Source of the DNA: Bettongia penicillata ogilbyi
Taxonomy: Eukaryota > Chordata > Mammalia > Diprotodontia > Potoroidae
NCBI GenBank assembly: GCA_023548195.1
Contig: JAJHZJ010000028.1
Coordinates: 2,491,001 to 2,555,000, forward strand
DNA: 64,000 nucleotides
Direction: 5' to 3'
The notes below the pieces were generated by a model, which was not told the DNA's origin, did not search any database, and saw only the letters and a list, made by a program, of their open reading frames with translations. Positions 1-12,455 of the stretch are shown piece by piece; position 1 is the stretch's first letter; each line of letters opens with the position of its first letter. The position numbers and the translations under genes were made by a program.

Positions 1-228
1 GTAGGGAGTTAAGATAAGTACAAGTGTGTAACCCATTTAACCGACCCGTTATTGGGCTGCTGTAGCTCCCTAGGGCTCGCCCTTTTTTCCCCCTTGCCAC
101 ATTTTTCTTATTACCAGGGGCAGAAGATTCTAGGGTGGTTGGGATTTATCTCCCTCCTCATTTCCAGAAGCTTTTTGGTTTGAGATTGGGCATGGTTTGT
201 TTGAATTGCTATTTAAATTTTAATATCC

Positions 229-395
229 CACAAACAGCATGGTACAGTGGAAAGAGTGTTGGATTTGGAGACCTGCTTATTACAATGTGTACAACCTTGA
301 ACAAGTCCTTTTCCCTCTCTTAGCTTTCAGTGTCTTTCATCTTTAAAATAAAGGGGTTGGACTGGATGACTGGCTCTAAAGTAGGATCCTAAGTA
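229..395 (+). repeat. MIR-like SINE
   Basis: Plus-strand MIR features: ACAGTGGAAAGAGTGTTGGA, a degenerate CTCAGTTTCCTCATC-type core and TTGGACTGGATGACT near the end. Confidence 0.6.
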
Positions 396-1194
396 CCCAG
401 GGTGGGCGTGGAGGGTGACTCAGGTCACCTCCCAGAGGCTCTGCTAGCAGAGCATACACGTTGGAAGGTCCTACCAAGCTAAAAAAGGTCTCAAAAAATG
501 GCCCCAGCAACACATTATATGTCTGTCCTACAGAGACCAGCCTAGCTAAGTCCAGGGGCTCTTTGCTAAAAGTTACCAGGTGATGAATTTTCATAGCCAC
601 AACCTTCTCTCCGATAAGGGTTGGAAGGAGATTGTGATTTGAAGTGGTGAAGGAACCAAAAAACTCTCAGATACTTGAAGCATATAAAGTTACAAATACC
701 CAACAAGTGCACTCAGAGACAGCCTCATGGTAAAAACAAATCTATCTAGATTTCACTGAGATCAGTGTCACCTTTCTCCCTGCTTCCTTTCTCACCACTA
801 AGAGACTTGAACCTTAGCAGTCCAGTCCTTTCTTGCCTTTTGGCGAAAGAATTAGCCTTACCTACACTGGAAAAGGGAGGATTGCTGGGTAATCTTACCA
901 CACAGCCTTATAATCTTTAAACAGCTGGCTTATATCAGTGCCTTCATGCTCCCCTCCTACACCCCCAATCTAGAGAAAAGTATGGGTCCTCTTTCAAGAA
1001 AGAATATTTATTCATTTGGGGCCATTTAGTTTGGTTTTTTTAATAAAGATTGAGAGATTAAAATTAGGGGTGAAGGGCTGGGATAGGGGAGACCAGACCT
1101 ATGATTTCAACAGTTTAGAAAATTACCTACGCTAATAAAATTCCTTCTAACAGTATAGATTAGTGCCTACTCTGCAATTTATAGACTTAGTTGC

Positions 1195-1320
1195 CTGCGA
1201 CGCTAAAAAGTTAAGTGACTTGGCCAAGATCTCACACATGTGGAAGAGATGGGGCTTTGAACCCAGGCATCCCTGAATCCCAGGTTGGCTCTGTAGCTAT
1301 GGCAGCCTCTTAACATCCAA
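1195..1320 (-). repeat. MIR-like SINE
   Basis: Reverse MIR core: GTTAAGTGACTTGGCCAAGA, then CACACA and a TTGAACCCAGG motif. Confidence 0.65.
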
Positions 1321-2099
1321 ACAAGCAAAGTGGTTAAGTGGAGAGCACATTGGAGTTGGGGTAAAAGGACCTTGATGTGACCTCCAGGTCTTTCTGACTT
1401 CAAGTTCAGTTCTCTATCCACTAATCCATAACTACTTTTTATCTACACCATGAACAAATGATATTTATCACCATTAAACAGTAGTGGTTTTCAGGTTTCA
1501 ATGCTGTTCTTATAAAGAGAAGACCCTGGAGCTGAATTTAAAGGTTCCTTAGGTCTCCTTTATGCTGTCCCTACTTCGATCCCATTTCCCAAGGTGACAC
1601 CAGAAACACACATAGTCAGTCAGACATAACGCTGTGGGGGATAAATATCACTTAATATGCCCTCTATAAATTATAGGAAATGAGGTTTAATGGGTAGTGG
1701 AATTGAGCTCTTGGTTTTCATCCAGCACTGAAATTGAAATGCTTATACTCAGAAGACATTCAATTTCTCAAAGTGACAGGTGATGAGGTTGAGGTCAAGA
1801 CCAAAAACCTCATAAAGGTAAGAGGACTGAGGATGTGGAAGAGTAAGAACCCCATGCTTTTCCACTCTCACAAATCTGCTAAGAAAGTCATAGAAAATGC
1901 TTAGATACATATGTCATGATTTGGTAGTTGGTCTTCGTGGGGGTTTTGCTGATTGGCAAGAAAGTGAATACAGGTGAGGCCAACTCTCACCTGGGCTTCA
2001 TACATGCCTTAGAACCAGTAGGTAGGTCTTTTCCTCAACTGTCAACTAGAAGAATGAAGAAACAATAGAACGTTCATGTTTGTGCCAGTGGGGTGGGGA

Positions 2100-2265
2100 G
2101 ATGGAACAAATGCTAAATTTGGAATCAGCAGACCTGAGTTTGAATACCAGGTCTTCCACTTACTATGTCTATTAACTTTGGACCTCTCTTGGCCTCAGTT
2201 TCCTCCTCTGAAAAACGAAGGTGTTAGACTAAAATTCTAAATCTATGGTCCTATGATCCCTCAGA
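2100..2265 (+). repeat. MIR-like SINE
   Basis: Contains GAATCAGCAGACCTGAGTTT, CTTGGCCTCAGTTTCCTC and a CTATGGTCCTATGATCC end. Confidence 0.7.
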
Positions 2266-3749
2266 GTTCACAGACTATCTCTGGATCTTGAAGGTATAGG
2301 TCACAGGTGTGGGGAAGATTAATTTAACCAGAGGACTGAAATTCCATTAAGTTTAGGGAGGGAGAGAATGTCTTTTTAGAAAGCCTTGTGAAGTTTAATC
2401 ACTCAGCCAATATGAAATCTGCAAGAAGAACATGAAGTTTTTAGCTTGATCTGGGATTTTGAAAATGGATCTCCTGTAGTCACCTGCTTTTTTAAAAGGC
2501 ATCTGGGCCAGTAGTCATCTGCCACCTGCATTGTTCTCTAGTTTTCTTCCCTTTTGCCCCTATAAAATAAAAGCAGGGAATCATTTTAAATTTTTAATCA
2601 TTTCAATTTTATTTAATAATAAATTTTAAAACTCATAAAAATTTAAAAATTATTTTAAAGCATATTGGAAAATTATTTAAAATAAGTTAGCTGAATAAAT
2701 AGGAAAGGAAATGAGGAGAATCTTTCCCAGCTGAATACATCAGGGTCACTTGGATTTTATATCTTTGCACCCAGTAAGCATTTAGTAAATGCTTTATCAT
2801 CCATCCATCCTAGAGTCAGTCTACAGTTAAATGTGACATTGACCTTGAATGAATGGAGGTTTTAATGAAACAGATCAAGGGTTTCTTTCCCTCTCTCTCT
2901 GTCTCTCTTTGCTCTCTTTCTCTCTAGGTGTAATAGAGCTTCTCTTTTATTTTGTGAAACTGTTGACATATGCCCAGTTTATTAACATAATGATTTGGGG
3001 GACCCCGGAGTAAGGAAGGAGTGATTTACTGTAGAAGAGTAAAGCATATTTCAAAAAAAAAAAGGGCAAACAGCTTTTCTTTTCCTTCTGTAAGAAAGTT
3101 ATACTTAAAAAGTTGTGTTTTTATGGTGACTGCATATACTTAAGAAGCTGCCAATTTCATATAAATCTCCTTTTACCCTACCATCTTCCCAAGAGAGAAG
3201 TTAGTCATTTATTGGCACTTAATGCTACCGACAAGAGTGACGATGTTTTCTCTGTTCAGCCAGTGTCCATCCAGCTGCTTTAAAATATAGCATCAGCAAT
3301 AAAACTTGACAGAGCGAATTTTTTAAAAAGCAGTGATCAGTTAAGCTATAATAATAATGTGAAATAGTTCTTTCTTTTAATATCTTGCTTTAAAAATGTG
3401 TTTATACTTTCAAAAATATTTTTTTATTTTATATACTATGAAAACAGAAATCTTCCAGTCAGTTGGACCACTTATAAACCATATTTGCCTTGATACACCG
3501 ATACTACAATACTTGTATATTTTTTAGCATTGTGATTTATTGATCAATAACCAATCTTAAATTTTAAAGTTTCACATTAGGATAGCTTCTTTTGTTCAGA
3601 CACTTAAAGAGAAGGCTCACTTAAGACACTGAGTTACCAAAACTGTCATAAAGGCATAGGTCCATTAAATCTGAAGATGTTTGTGAGGGGTGGTTTTTTT
3701 TCATTCTTTGGTTAATATTTTTCATGAGAAGAGAGGAAAGAGGGAAGGT

Positions 3750-3751
<2 letters not shown>

Positions 3752-3811
<60 letters not shown>
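3752..3811. repeat. AG microsatellite
   Basis: About 30 uninterrupted AG units in the BACH2 intron. Confidence 0.95.
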
Positions 3812-3815
<4 letters not shown>

Positions 3816-4424
3816 AGCTGAACTCCAGCGCTGTCTAACATTAAAATTAGCAGATTAATCTTGATAAATGAGAATTAATGAATAAGACTTAAAATGCTAC
3901 AGGAAAAAGATGGATTCCCAGGTAACCCCAACACACAAAATTCTGTCTTCCCAAGATCTTGTTTTATACTTAGTTGAATCAGGTAAGCATGTGCATTGTG
4001 TACATGTATACATATATATGTATGTGTGTATACACATACACACACGCACACACGTTGACCTATAATTTCATCTGAGTACCTGCTCCCCCTACTGACACAG
4101 AATACAGTCCTCCTATAATTCATTAGATAAATTTCAGTTGCCAAAATAGCCATGCCCCTGCGGTCAAATTCCTCTTAACTGAGATGGTCCTCAGAAAACA
4201 GATATGTACAGATGTTTTTACTGTATCTGTGACTAATCTGCTATTTAAAAAGAAAAAGTACCCTTAGCTATATATATTTCTAGTTGGCATTATATTTGTC
4301 CTCTATTTAGACTCAGTTCAGAAGAAGGTATCTTAGTGTCTGCAATACTAAAGCATGCTGCGCGAAGGAGGAAAGAGACATGAGAACAAAGGTTAGGAAT
4401 GCTCCTTGGGAAGGATAATATTAA

Positions 4425-4665
4425 CTTTATATCTGTATAGAACCATTAGTTTTTTAAAGCACTTTCACATCTGTTTTTCCATTTTATCTTCAGAAGAACC
4501 CTATCATGCAGCCAAGGCAGGTAAGAGATTCAATTAAATTTATCAGTTTATTTATTTGTGAGGCATAAAGAGGATGCGTAAATTACCTAAGGTCACACAG
4601 TTAATTGGTGGCAGAATCAGAGCAGAAACTCAGGTGTCCTAACTCCCAGACTATTTATTGCATTC
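4425..4665 (-). repeat. MIR-family SINE
   Basis: Reverse orientation: AAGCACTTTCACATC, TAAATTACCTAAGGTCACAC and a degenerate promoter end (CAGGTGTCCTAACTCCCAGA). Confidence 0.7.
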
Positions 4666-4799
4666 ATCCCCTTTTCCCAAAGGGCACTGTAGAAGTATTA
4701 TGGTAAATCACCCACATGAACAACATTTCGGGGGAAGCAAGGAAAGTGTTTGCAAGAGAGCTTTGCTGTGCCCTTCCACTGTAGAGGCTACCTAGCCCT

Positions 4800-4955
4800 A
4801 AAACTCTTATTTCAGCACAGAGATTGTGATCCTCTGTCAGATAGGGATAATAATACCCTTCCTGCCAACTTCACAGGGTTTTGTGAGGATCAATTGAAAG
4901 CATAGATGTGAAAGTGCTTTGAAAAGTTAAAGGCACCATCTCGATATGAGGGCAG
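4800..4955 (+). repeat. MIR 3' part
   Basis: CTGTCAGATAGGGATAATAA, then TTTTGTGAGGATCAATTGAA and AAAGTGCTTTGAAAAGTTAA, the MIR 3' half. Confidence 0.75.
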
Positions 4956-5859
4956 TAGCCTTCATCCTGACCTTTCCCTTTTATGTGAGCTCTTTAGTCA
5001 AGCATCTGAACTGGTATGTGTATCTGTTTTGGGATTTTTTTATTTTCTAGAATGAAAAATTTTCCCAAATTAGCCTTCCACTATATGATATTTTTTTGGA
5101 AAAAGTAATGTTTTTCTGGCATTGTCCCAAGATTGTGGTTATGTCCTAGTCTGTCCTTAAATCCACGTGGGCTGTCTGTACTATGGAGGAAAAATGGACC
5201 CTGGGAAGTTAGGGCAGGAAGGGGAGGTTTTTGGAAGGGCATCAGACCTTGCAAACCTTGAAGTGTTATGTGAATGTTAGCTAGTACAGTTGTTTCCTTT
5301 TCCTTCATACATAAGTCTCCTGACCCTGTTAAGGAAAAAAATCAAAGCCCTTGTCTTTTCTTTAAGGTATGATGAAGACAATAGATGACCCAGGAGCTCC
5401 ATGGGCAACGATACTCCTGTCTAGGAGCTGGGTGTCTCTTTGGTATCAGATAATTCAAGAACAAAGGTGTGGTGCTAGTATTAGCTTTAAAAAGACTGCA
5501 CCAACAGCCCCCAGCAGCTTTCAGATGCCCAACAACTGATCTCTTTTGGATCAGGAAGGAGAGTGAATGTCCTGACTTCCCCAATCCCTTTCCCTGGGAT
5601 CCTGCTATCTACTTATCACACAGTGATGTTATTTTGATTTCCAGATTTCAGATTTCACAGTTTCCATCTTGACCCTAGCACCTGGGAGCCAGAGTGAACC
5701 AAGTGAATTGGAAGGCACCATTCACCCAATCTCTTGAGAGCAAAGGCCCCTGAAGTATCTAGCGGGTCTGAAATCTTCCCCCTCCTTTGTCAGCTCAGAT
5801 CCAATAGCTTGGGCTGTGCCTCAGATCCATTCCATGCTTTGTTCTCCCAAGCGAAAACA

Positions 5860-6150
5860 GGGGTCAATCCCTTGTCAGGGCAGGGCCACAGCCAGCAGCA
5901 GTGAGTGATGCAAGCTGTGACATTTGCTAATGAGACTGGAAAGAATGAACAGGCTCAGTGAGGCCTTTCCCTTGCTGAGTCAGGGACTGCCCCAGCCTGT
6001 CTGGAACTCCACTGAAATCCAGGGCATTACACAGAGGGCTTGTATGTGGTAATGCTGATGCTAATACAAGAATTAACACCCACAAATCAGAAACACAGTT
6101 TATTTTATCTGCAGCTTGTTTGTCTGATGGTGTATTCGGATTGGCGGTAT
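5860..6150. promoter_or_regulatory. Candidate intronic regulatory block with a MARE-like site
   Basis: A repeat-poor, moderately GC-rich stretch inside the BACH2 intron. It contains TGCTGAGTCA at 5,973-5,982, a match to the site bound by BACH/MAF dimers, plus TTTGCTAATGAG and several AT-rich homeobox-like words near 6,050-6,100. Function is inferred only from motif content and lack of transposon sequence. Confidence 0.3.
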
Positions 6151-6437
6151 ATAATGGGAAGAGATGTGGTAATACCAGGCTGTTCAGGAGTGGTTGGTGT
6201 GTGACATTAAGTAGATTGCAGTATTTCTAATGAGTAGAGAGTTAAACTCTAAGCCACTTCTCTGAAATAAAAGCCAGGAAAAATTGTGTGGAGAGACAGT
6301 AAATAAGATGTTAAGTCCTTTTATGAGTCCATTTTGGGCATAATGGGGGAGGAATAGAGACATTGCCCTTGTCTTTAATCTTGCCTAAAATTAGTGACAT
6401 TATTTGGATTTTTTGCCGCCACATCTAAGGGTGGCAG

Positions 6438-6440
<3 letters not shown>

Positions 6441-6473
<33 letters not shown>
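6441..6473. repeat. TG microsatellite
   Basis: Sixteen TG units in the BACH2 intron. Confidence 0.95.
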
Positions 6474-6477
<4 letters not shown>

Positions 6478-8054
6478 GCCATAAGTGCACTTCACCCCAG
6501 GTCTCCCAAGATGACTAAAGGATTAGTTGCCTATTTCCACTCTGTGTGCCTGCAATGTAATACTTTCAGGGGCTGAAAAAGCAATAGATCTGGAGGCAAT
6601 AACAAGGAGCTTGAAGAACCACCTTAGGAATTTTTCATTTGTTTACTCTAACATTTTTCCTTCTCAAAAGGAAAGATCTCTTGGAGAAACACTAGAAATA
6701 CATTTCCATGTGAGAAAATCTACAGTTCGGTCTCCTTGCCCTTCCATCCCTTTTGAAACACAAGCTGACACTACAGTAGCCATGTTGTGGGTGGATATTG
6801 ACTTCTGGTTTACAGCCTTTCAGAGGAAGAGTTCTGCTCTTAGGCCCCAGCCTGTTTCTCCAGTTTTGGAGAGCCACTGTCTGACTATTTCAAAATACTT
6901 TGTTGGCCCCTGGTGTTTGCCCTCCTGACTTTACCCTGTGTCATGAGCTGCATATACATTTCTTTCCTGAAAGTAAAGGTGCTTTAGAACAAATTCAAAA
7001 TTGTTTTACTGTTTTTAAGGGACTAAAGCCTAACATTCATATTGGAAAGAGTTCCCCTTTCAACCCCCATATTGAAACATGAGTGTCTCTCCCAGAACTC
7101 TGGACTTCAGGCACAATCTGGGATCTGAGTGTGCTATGTTTGTTGTCCAAAGGGTCCGAAGGGGAAATCAAACATTCTTTGATATCTTTAGTTAGCCCTA
7201 TGCAAACTCAAGTACCCAGGAATAAGGTAAGTTGAAGTATTTGTAATGAGGAGCATTTTGTTCTGCCAACCCTTATTTAACCAGCAGAGCAGCACTGAAC
7301 AACTCGGGTGACCCATCCCATTATTAGGATGTGTTCTCAGAACTTCACAGGGGGTGACAGGACAGAGTTTGTTGTTTTGCCATGTAGTCGATATATCAGC
7401 CAATGCTTTGGAAACCTTCATCCAGTGCCTGGGCCTGAAGACCTTCAGAAATTAACTGTGATGTAAATTGACAAAGAAATTACACACCCAGGGACAGAAA
7501 AATCAAGCGATCACTTTGGCCCCAAAGATTCACGAATTCTAATGTCTGTGTAGAGCTGGAAAGGAACAAAGAAAATAGGGCTTAGTTTAGGGTTAATGGC
7601 TGCTTAAACAGCCCTCCAGGTGTAATACTTCAGCTTCTGAACACCAAGGAGGGGTTTTCTTTGGGAAATTTGTTTGGGAAATCCAGGTAAATCCGTTTTC
7701 TGACAATTGATAGGAGCCTTACTTAGCTGGAGGGAAGTTTAGGTGTGTAGTGCCATCTGTTGGCTGATTCAGGCCTAACAGACTCTAAAATGAGGATTAC
7801 GATTCCAGGGAGTAACCAAGCTTGTTTCTTGACCGTGAGTGCAGAGTTTTCATTTCCCCAAGGAACAAGAAATAAGCCAGCAGCTCTCACTGACTTACCA
7901 GAGAGAAAATGCACAGTCAGCAGATACCCTGGAAAGTCTTAAGAGCATGAAGTCTTTCTAAGAGGGTAGAAGAGAGAGAAGAGCCCCTACCTGGGGTTTC
8001 ATCAACATGAAGAATTCAGAGTGTGGAAATGCCTTACCATCTGGAAAGGGAAAG

Positions 8055-8290
8055 GAATGAGCGTTTATATAGTTCCTACCATGTGCCAAGCCCTGTGCCA
8101 AGCACTTTTTATAAATATTATCTCATTTCATCCTCTGAACAGCTCTGGGAGGTAGGTGTTATTATGCCTATTTTACGGTTGAGGAAACAGGCAAACAGGT
8201 TAAGTGTCTTGATAGTAGATATCTGAAGCCAGATTCTTCCTTACTCCAGGTCCAGTGCTCTTTCTATACTATTAAAACTTTCTAGGATAT
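8055..8290 (-). repeat. MIR/THER1-type SINE
   Basis: Reverse copy: CATGTGCCAAGCCCTGTGCC, ATCTCATTTCATCCTC, TGGGAGGTAGGTGTTATTAT, ATTTTACGGTTGAGGAAACA, then CCAGTGCTCTTTCTATACTA. Confidence 0.8.
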
Positions 8291-8329
8291 TTGTTGACTG
8301 TGCGTTTTCTCTATCCACATGCCACCAGC

Positions 8330-8580
8330 TGCCTCTATACCCTTCAGTCTCCTGGCACTGTCATCTAACCTTCTTATGTAACCTAAGACCCCTTAGGCTT
8401 TGGCTTCTGTCCAGTCACTGAACCCTTAGATCTCCTGTCCTCTGTATCAGCCTTGTAGCCAAACTTTATTGTATGTGTTATCTTCCCATTTAGAGAGGGA
8501 GATCTTTGAGAACAAGGGCTCTGTTTTTTCTCTTTGTATCCTCAGTGCTTAGCACTATTTAATAAATGCATTTTCCTTCA
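8330..8580 (+). repeat. L2 3' end
   Basis: Ends with GAGAACAAGGGCTCTG, TTTGTATCCTCAGTGCTTAG and AATAAATGCATTT, the usual L2 3' UTR order. Confidence 0.7.
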
Positions 8581-9420
8581 TTCACTCACTTATGGTCTTA
8601 AAGAGCTGCCTGGGCATTAAAAAGTTAAGCGACTTGCCCAACCATTATCTTTCTACTCCACCATGCTGCTGGGGGCTTAGTAAATATTAAGTAGCCACAG
8701 TCAGTTTTCAGAGCCAGATTCTTCACTAGTGAAATGTGCAAGAGAACCTGCTCCCTTAGGCTTTTGCCAAACCTGGCTTTGTATGAACTCACTTTTATTT
8801 ATTTTCATTGTTTACAATGAACTTTATGATCATGAACAAATCTAAACACGTCAATACATAAGGAACAAAAAAAAAGAACAGTGTCAGAAATTGGGAGTTT
8901 CTTTTACGTACATATTTACATTCACAGGATCCTTTGATCTTCTCACTTGAGGGGAGCCATTATTTCATCAATAGGGATATATCTCCCATTGACTCAGACC
9001 GCAGCTCCTCCATCCCTTAGGAGAGGGTCTTGATGAGTTACTGTGGCCAATAAAGTTGATCAGGAGGCAGCGAGTAATCTGATAATCTGCCCCTCAGGAT
9101 TTAGCTAGCCAGTTCCCAGTGAGCAAGCACATATCAGTAGGCCACTAATCAAAAGCTTCCCACCCACCAGAGATTGCACTCCACTGCTTTTAAGGACTGA
9201 GGATCACCTCCACACCAAGGAAGGACTTTAGGGAGGGTGTCATCAGTCCCTCAGAGGCAGCCCTGACTACAAGGGCAGCCCTCTTATCTAATCACCACAC
9301 AGTTTGCTTCTTTTGACTCTGACCAACTCAATATGTGATGCTAAACAAATTACTTCTTCTGGAAACTAGAAGTTTCCACCTGCATTGATAGCTTCCTTCC
9401 TTCTTCTCCTTCATCATCTT

Positions 9421-9668
9421 GTTCTTGTTCGTGACATCATTTTCAACTTGTGTCCAACTCTTTGTGACCTCTTGTGGAGCCTTCTTGGCAAAGATACTGG
9501 AGTGATTTGCCTTTTCCTTCTTACAGATGAGGAAACTGAGGCAAACTGTTAAATGACTTGCCCAGGGTCAAACATCTAGTAAGTGCCTGAGGTCAGATTT
9601 GAACTCGGGAAGATGAGTCTTCCTGACTCCAGGCCCAGCACTCTATCCACTGAGCCACCCAGCTGTCC
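9421..9668 (-). repeat. tRNA-headed SINE with RTE/Bov-B-like tail (MAR1-like)
   Basis: Reads from the right as a tRNA-like promoter (GGACAGCTGGGTGGCTCAG... with box-B-like GAGTTCAAATC) and runs left through a CORE-like segment to a tail TGTCCAACTCTTTGTGACC. That tail resembles Bov-B/RTE 3' ends. Good length and moderate decay. Confidence 0.8.
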
Positions 9669-9899
9669 ATGAAATCACAAGTCCCATTCTTCAGCAATCA
9701 GCATCCCTCCAGACTGGGCATCGTGATAACTAGATACTTTACAGAATATAGAGAAAATTGCTCTCTAGATTATTTCTGATTTTATGGGGGGGGATAATTT
9801 GACTGCCCTGGCTGACAAAAAAAATAGTGACCATTCTACTAGTATATTCAATGGAATTAAAATCCTAGGCTACGTGATATGTGTGCACATGTGAGCAGG

Positions 9900-10105
9900 C
9901 ATGCAGCATATTGGAACAGAAAGACCACTGGAGTTGAAGGCAGAAGGCCAGGGCTGTAGTTCCAGCCTCACTACTTAGGGCTGTGTGCCTTGGGCCTCTC
10001 ACTTCACTTTTGCGCCTCACCATCCTCATCTTTAAAATGAGAGAGTTGGACTGGATGTTCTCTAAGGTCCCTTATAGCCTTAAATCTTCCGATCCCCTAA
10101 GTCAT
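9900..10105 (+). repeat. MIR-like SINE
   Basis: GGAACAGAAAGACCACTGGA, CATCCTCATCTTTAAAATGA and GAGTTGGACTGGATGTTCTC followed by CTAAGGTCCCTTATAGC. Confidence 0.7.
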
Positions 10106-10519
10106 TTAACCTCTTCATGCCTCAATTCCCCATCCAAAAAAATAAAGGGAATGTGAGTTGTGCCTTCTGCCTACCTGCCAGAGTTATCGTGAACGAGTGA
10201 GACACATGGTAACTAATAATATAGAATTTGTATAATAGTATATAAATGTGAGGTGTTACGATTATGTTTCAGTGGAAATGATAGCTGTCAGATCAGACAA
10301 TACAATCAGGTTAGGAAAGCCTTGACAGGCTAGAATGATAGTCCCAATTTAGTTAAAATAACTCAGATTGCCATTATGTTTAAATATTGGAGGCCGATTG
10401 TATTCATAAAGGCATAAGGTCCATTACACTTTACCCTAATCACACAACCAAAGTATTAAATGCAGTTCTATGTGCTACATTTTTAAAAAGAATATTAGTG
10501 AACTGAATTAATACCCACA

Positions 10520-10790
10520 AAAAAGTAAGCCGGTTAGAGAGGCAACTGGAAACCAGGCCATGTTGAGACCAGTTGAAGGAGCCTGGGGTATTTAGCCAAG
10601 AGAAAAGATTACTTGGAAGAGAAGGAATGTTGAATGTTAGTTGTCTTCAAGTATTTGAAGGGTTGACACATGGAAGATGAACAGACGTATTCTGCTTGGC
10701 CCCAGAGGGAAGCACTAGGAAGTTGAGCACTCCGATTTCTCCAAAGTGTTAGATACCTGCAGAGATGTACTATTAAATGTTCAACAGCCA
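10520..10790 (+). repeat. L3/CR1 LINE fragment
   Basis: Contains GAGCCTGGGGTATTTAGCCA, GTCTTCAAGTATTTGAAGGG, CACATGGAAGATGAAC and GGCCCCAGAGGGAAGCACTA, the order seen near the 3' end of CR1-clade L3 elements. Confidence 0.7.
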
Positions 10791-11119
10791 GTTGGGGAAA
10801 TGGGGAGGGGAATAAGGGAAAGGTACACAGAACACACTTTCAAGTTTATCCTTCATTGTTAGTATTTTCTCCATCATTTTATTACCATCAGAAGAACAAT
10901 AAACCCTGATTTGTAACGTTTGCCAATTTTCTAGGCATAAAAATATAACAATCCGATCTTAAGCAGGTATAAGCTAACTGTAGCACATCACTGGGTGCCC
11001 ATTTGTGGCTCAAGCATTACCTGAGTTAATACTTTGCCTGTGGTTGGTGATTTCATAAAGATTACTAGAGTAACTCATTTAAATTAGTATTAATGACATT
11101 CTTTTCACATTATTCTCCT

Positions 11120-11360
11120 TCCCCGTACATTTTGCCCTAACAGGCCTTCTTACTGTTCTCCAAACTCAGCCTTCTAACTTCTTCCTCCTTATTTTTAGAC
11201 GGGCTGTATCCTATGCCTGAATTGCATCTTCTTTACCTCTTGAAATGCCCTAGTTTCAAACAAAGCTCAGATAATAAAGCTTTTTCTGATCATGTACATA
11301 CTTACCTGTGTACTTCTTATGTCTCCACAGTAAAATAGAAACTCCTTGAGGGAAGGATCA
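11120..11360 (+). repeat. L2 3' end
   Basis: CAAACTCAGCCTTCTAACTT, TTGAAATGCCCTAGTTTC and AAACTCCTTGAGGGAAGGAT in L2 order. Confidence 0.65.
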
Positions 11361-11364
11361 TAGC

Positions 11365-11535
11365 ATCATAGTCCACACCTCTTGTTTTATAGATGAAGAA
11401 ATTGAGAGCTAGAAAAGGGAAAGGACTTAACCAAGGTCACACTCAGGCAGTGTCAAAGATGTGACCTGAGCCTGGGGCCATCTTGACTCTGTAACCTGCA
11501 TTCTTTCTCACTGCCTTTTATACCCAGTGGGAGCT
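11365..11535 (-). repeat. MIR-like SINE
   Basis: TTTTATAGATGAAGAAATTG and GGACTTAACCAAGGTCACAC, reverse MIR core. Confidence 0.7.
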
Positions 11536-11912
11536 TAATTAAATACTTGTTGATTTAGATTAGGATACAGGTGCTGTGTCATTTGAAAATTCTGCTCATT
11601 CCAGTATTTTCAGCATCATTTTCTTCAATAGGCTCCACTGATAGTCAAACACAGCATATGTTTTTGCTCTTGCTTTATGTTCTCCTTTAGCTATTTATAT
11701 TTAATCTAAATCTTGGGATTCCCTTATATTTCAAAATATGAAGCTGTTGTCCCCCACTTCATCCTCTAAACCAGCAAGAGATTCATTTTCCCACTTCACC
11801 AATTTTATAACCTCATGAAGATGACGGTGACATTTGGGGGAGGATGTTCTATCTATTAGAATTCTACCATAGTCATGCTGCAATAACCAGTGATCTTCAT
11901 CCTTGGTTTCAG

Positions 11913-12119
11913 GTCAAACTTCCCTTTCCTGTTGATCAAATCACAGATCTTCCAAGAAACGACTTCCAGATGATGATAAAGATGCACAAGTTAACCTCAG
12001 AACAGTTAGAGTTCATTCATGACGTTCGCCGACGTAGCAAGAATCGAATTGCAGCTCAACGCTGCCGCAAAAGGAAACTGGACTGCATTCAGAATTTAGA
12101 ATGTGAAATACGGAAATTG
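11913..12119 (+). CDS. BACH2: BACH2 penultimate coding exon: CNC domain and bZIP basic region
   Basis: This 207-bp exon encodes 69 residues in phase 0 at both ends. The acceptor is TTGGTTTCAG before 11,913 and the donor is the consensus GTAAGT at 12,120. Residues 1-38 are the CNC region ([20 protein letters not shown] onward) and residues 39-55 the basic DNA-contact region with the N-x7-R spacing of bZIP proteins. Zipper leucines begin at residue 56 and continue into the next exon. BACH2 pairs with small MAF proteins in the nucleus to bind MARE/AP-1-like sites (TGCTGAGTCA) and represses transcription in B and T cells. The [15 protein letters not shown] stretch marks BACH2 rather than BACH1 as I recall the two proteins. 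The open frame extends upstream to 11,844, but that part is intronic. Confidence 0.96.
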
Positions 12120-12374
12120 GTAAGTTGAGCCACTCTCCCCTTGCTCTATGATTAGAAATCTCTCAGACTGCTGGAAATGTTGGGCAAGAATAAAGGGAAA
12201 CATCAAAGAAAGGAGAGAATCATGATCATTTTATTTTAAAATAATACCCCAAAGATAAATTATAGCTTCAGGTATTTGTATGTGTACAAAATTCTAATAG
12301 TGTCCTATGGCCTTTATTATTTATATACTAATTCTTTTTCAAATTTAGGCTATAAATGGGGTTATCGTAGCTCA

Positions 12375-12455
12375 CCTGATTCAAGGCTGAGGCCTAGGCC
12401 AGATGGTCTCATAAGAACTTTTCCAGCTCTTATACCTATGATTCTGTGTCATTTA
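12375..12455 (+). repeat. MIR 3' fragment
   Basis: GCCAGATGGTCTCATAAGAA, CTTTTCCAGCTCTTATACCT and ATGATTCTGTGTC match the short end of a MIR. Confidence 0.55.

Larger units (their letters stand above)
1..11912 (+). other. BACH2: BACH2 intron upstream of the bZIP exon (partial)
   Basis: Everything left of the acceptor at 11,911-11,912 is read as one BACH2 intron; the large upstream coding exon (post-BTB region) must lie outside the window, because no other BACH2 coding sequence is visible here. The stretch holds MIR, L2, L3 and one RTE-tailed SINE copy (listed separately), an AG microsatellite at 3,752, a TG microsatellite at 6,441 and a repeat-poor block at about 5,860-6,150. Elsewhere, for example 390-1,190, 2,600-3,700, 6,480-8,050 and 8,700-9,400, I see no recognisable gene. 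Short open frames there lack codon structure or family resemblance. Confidence 0.8.
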
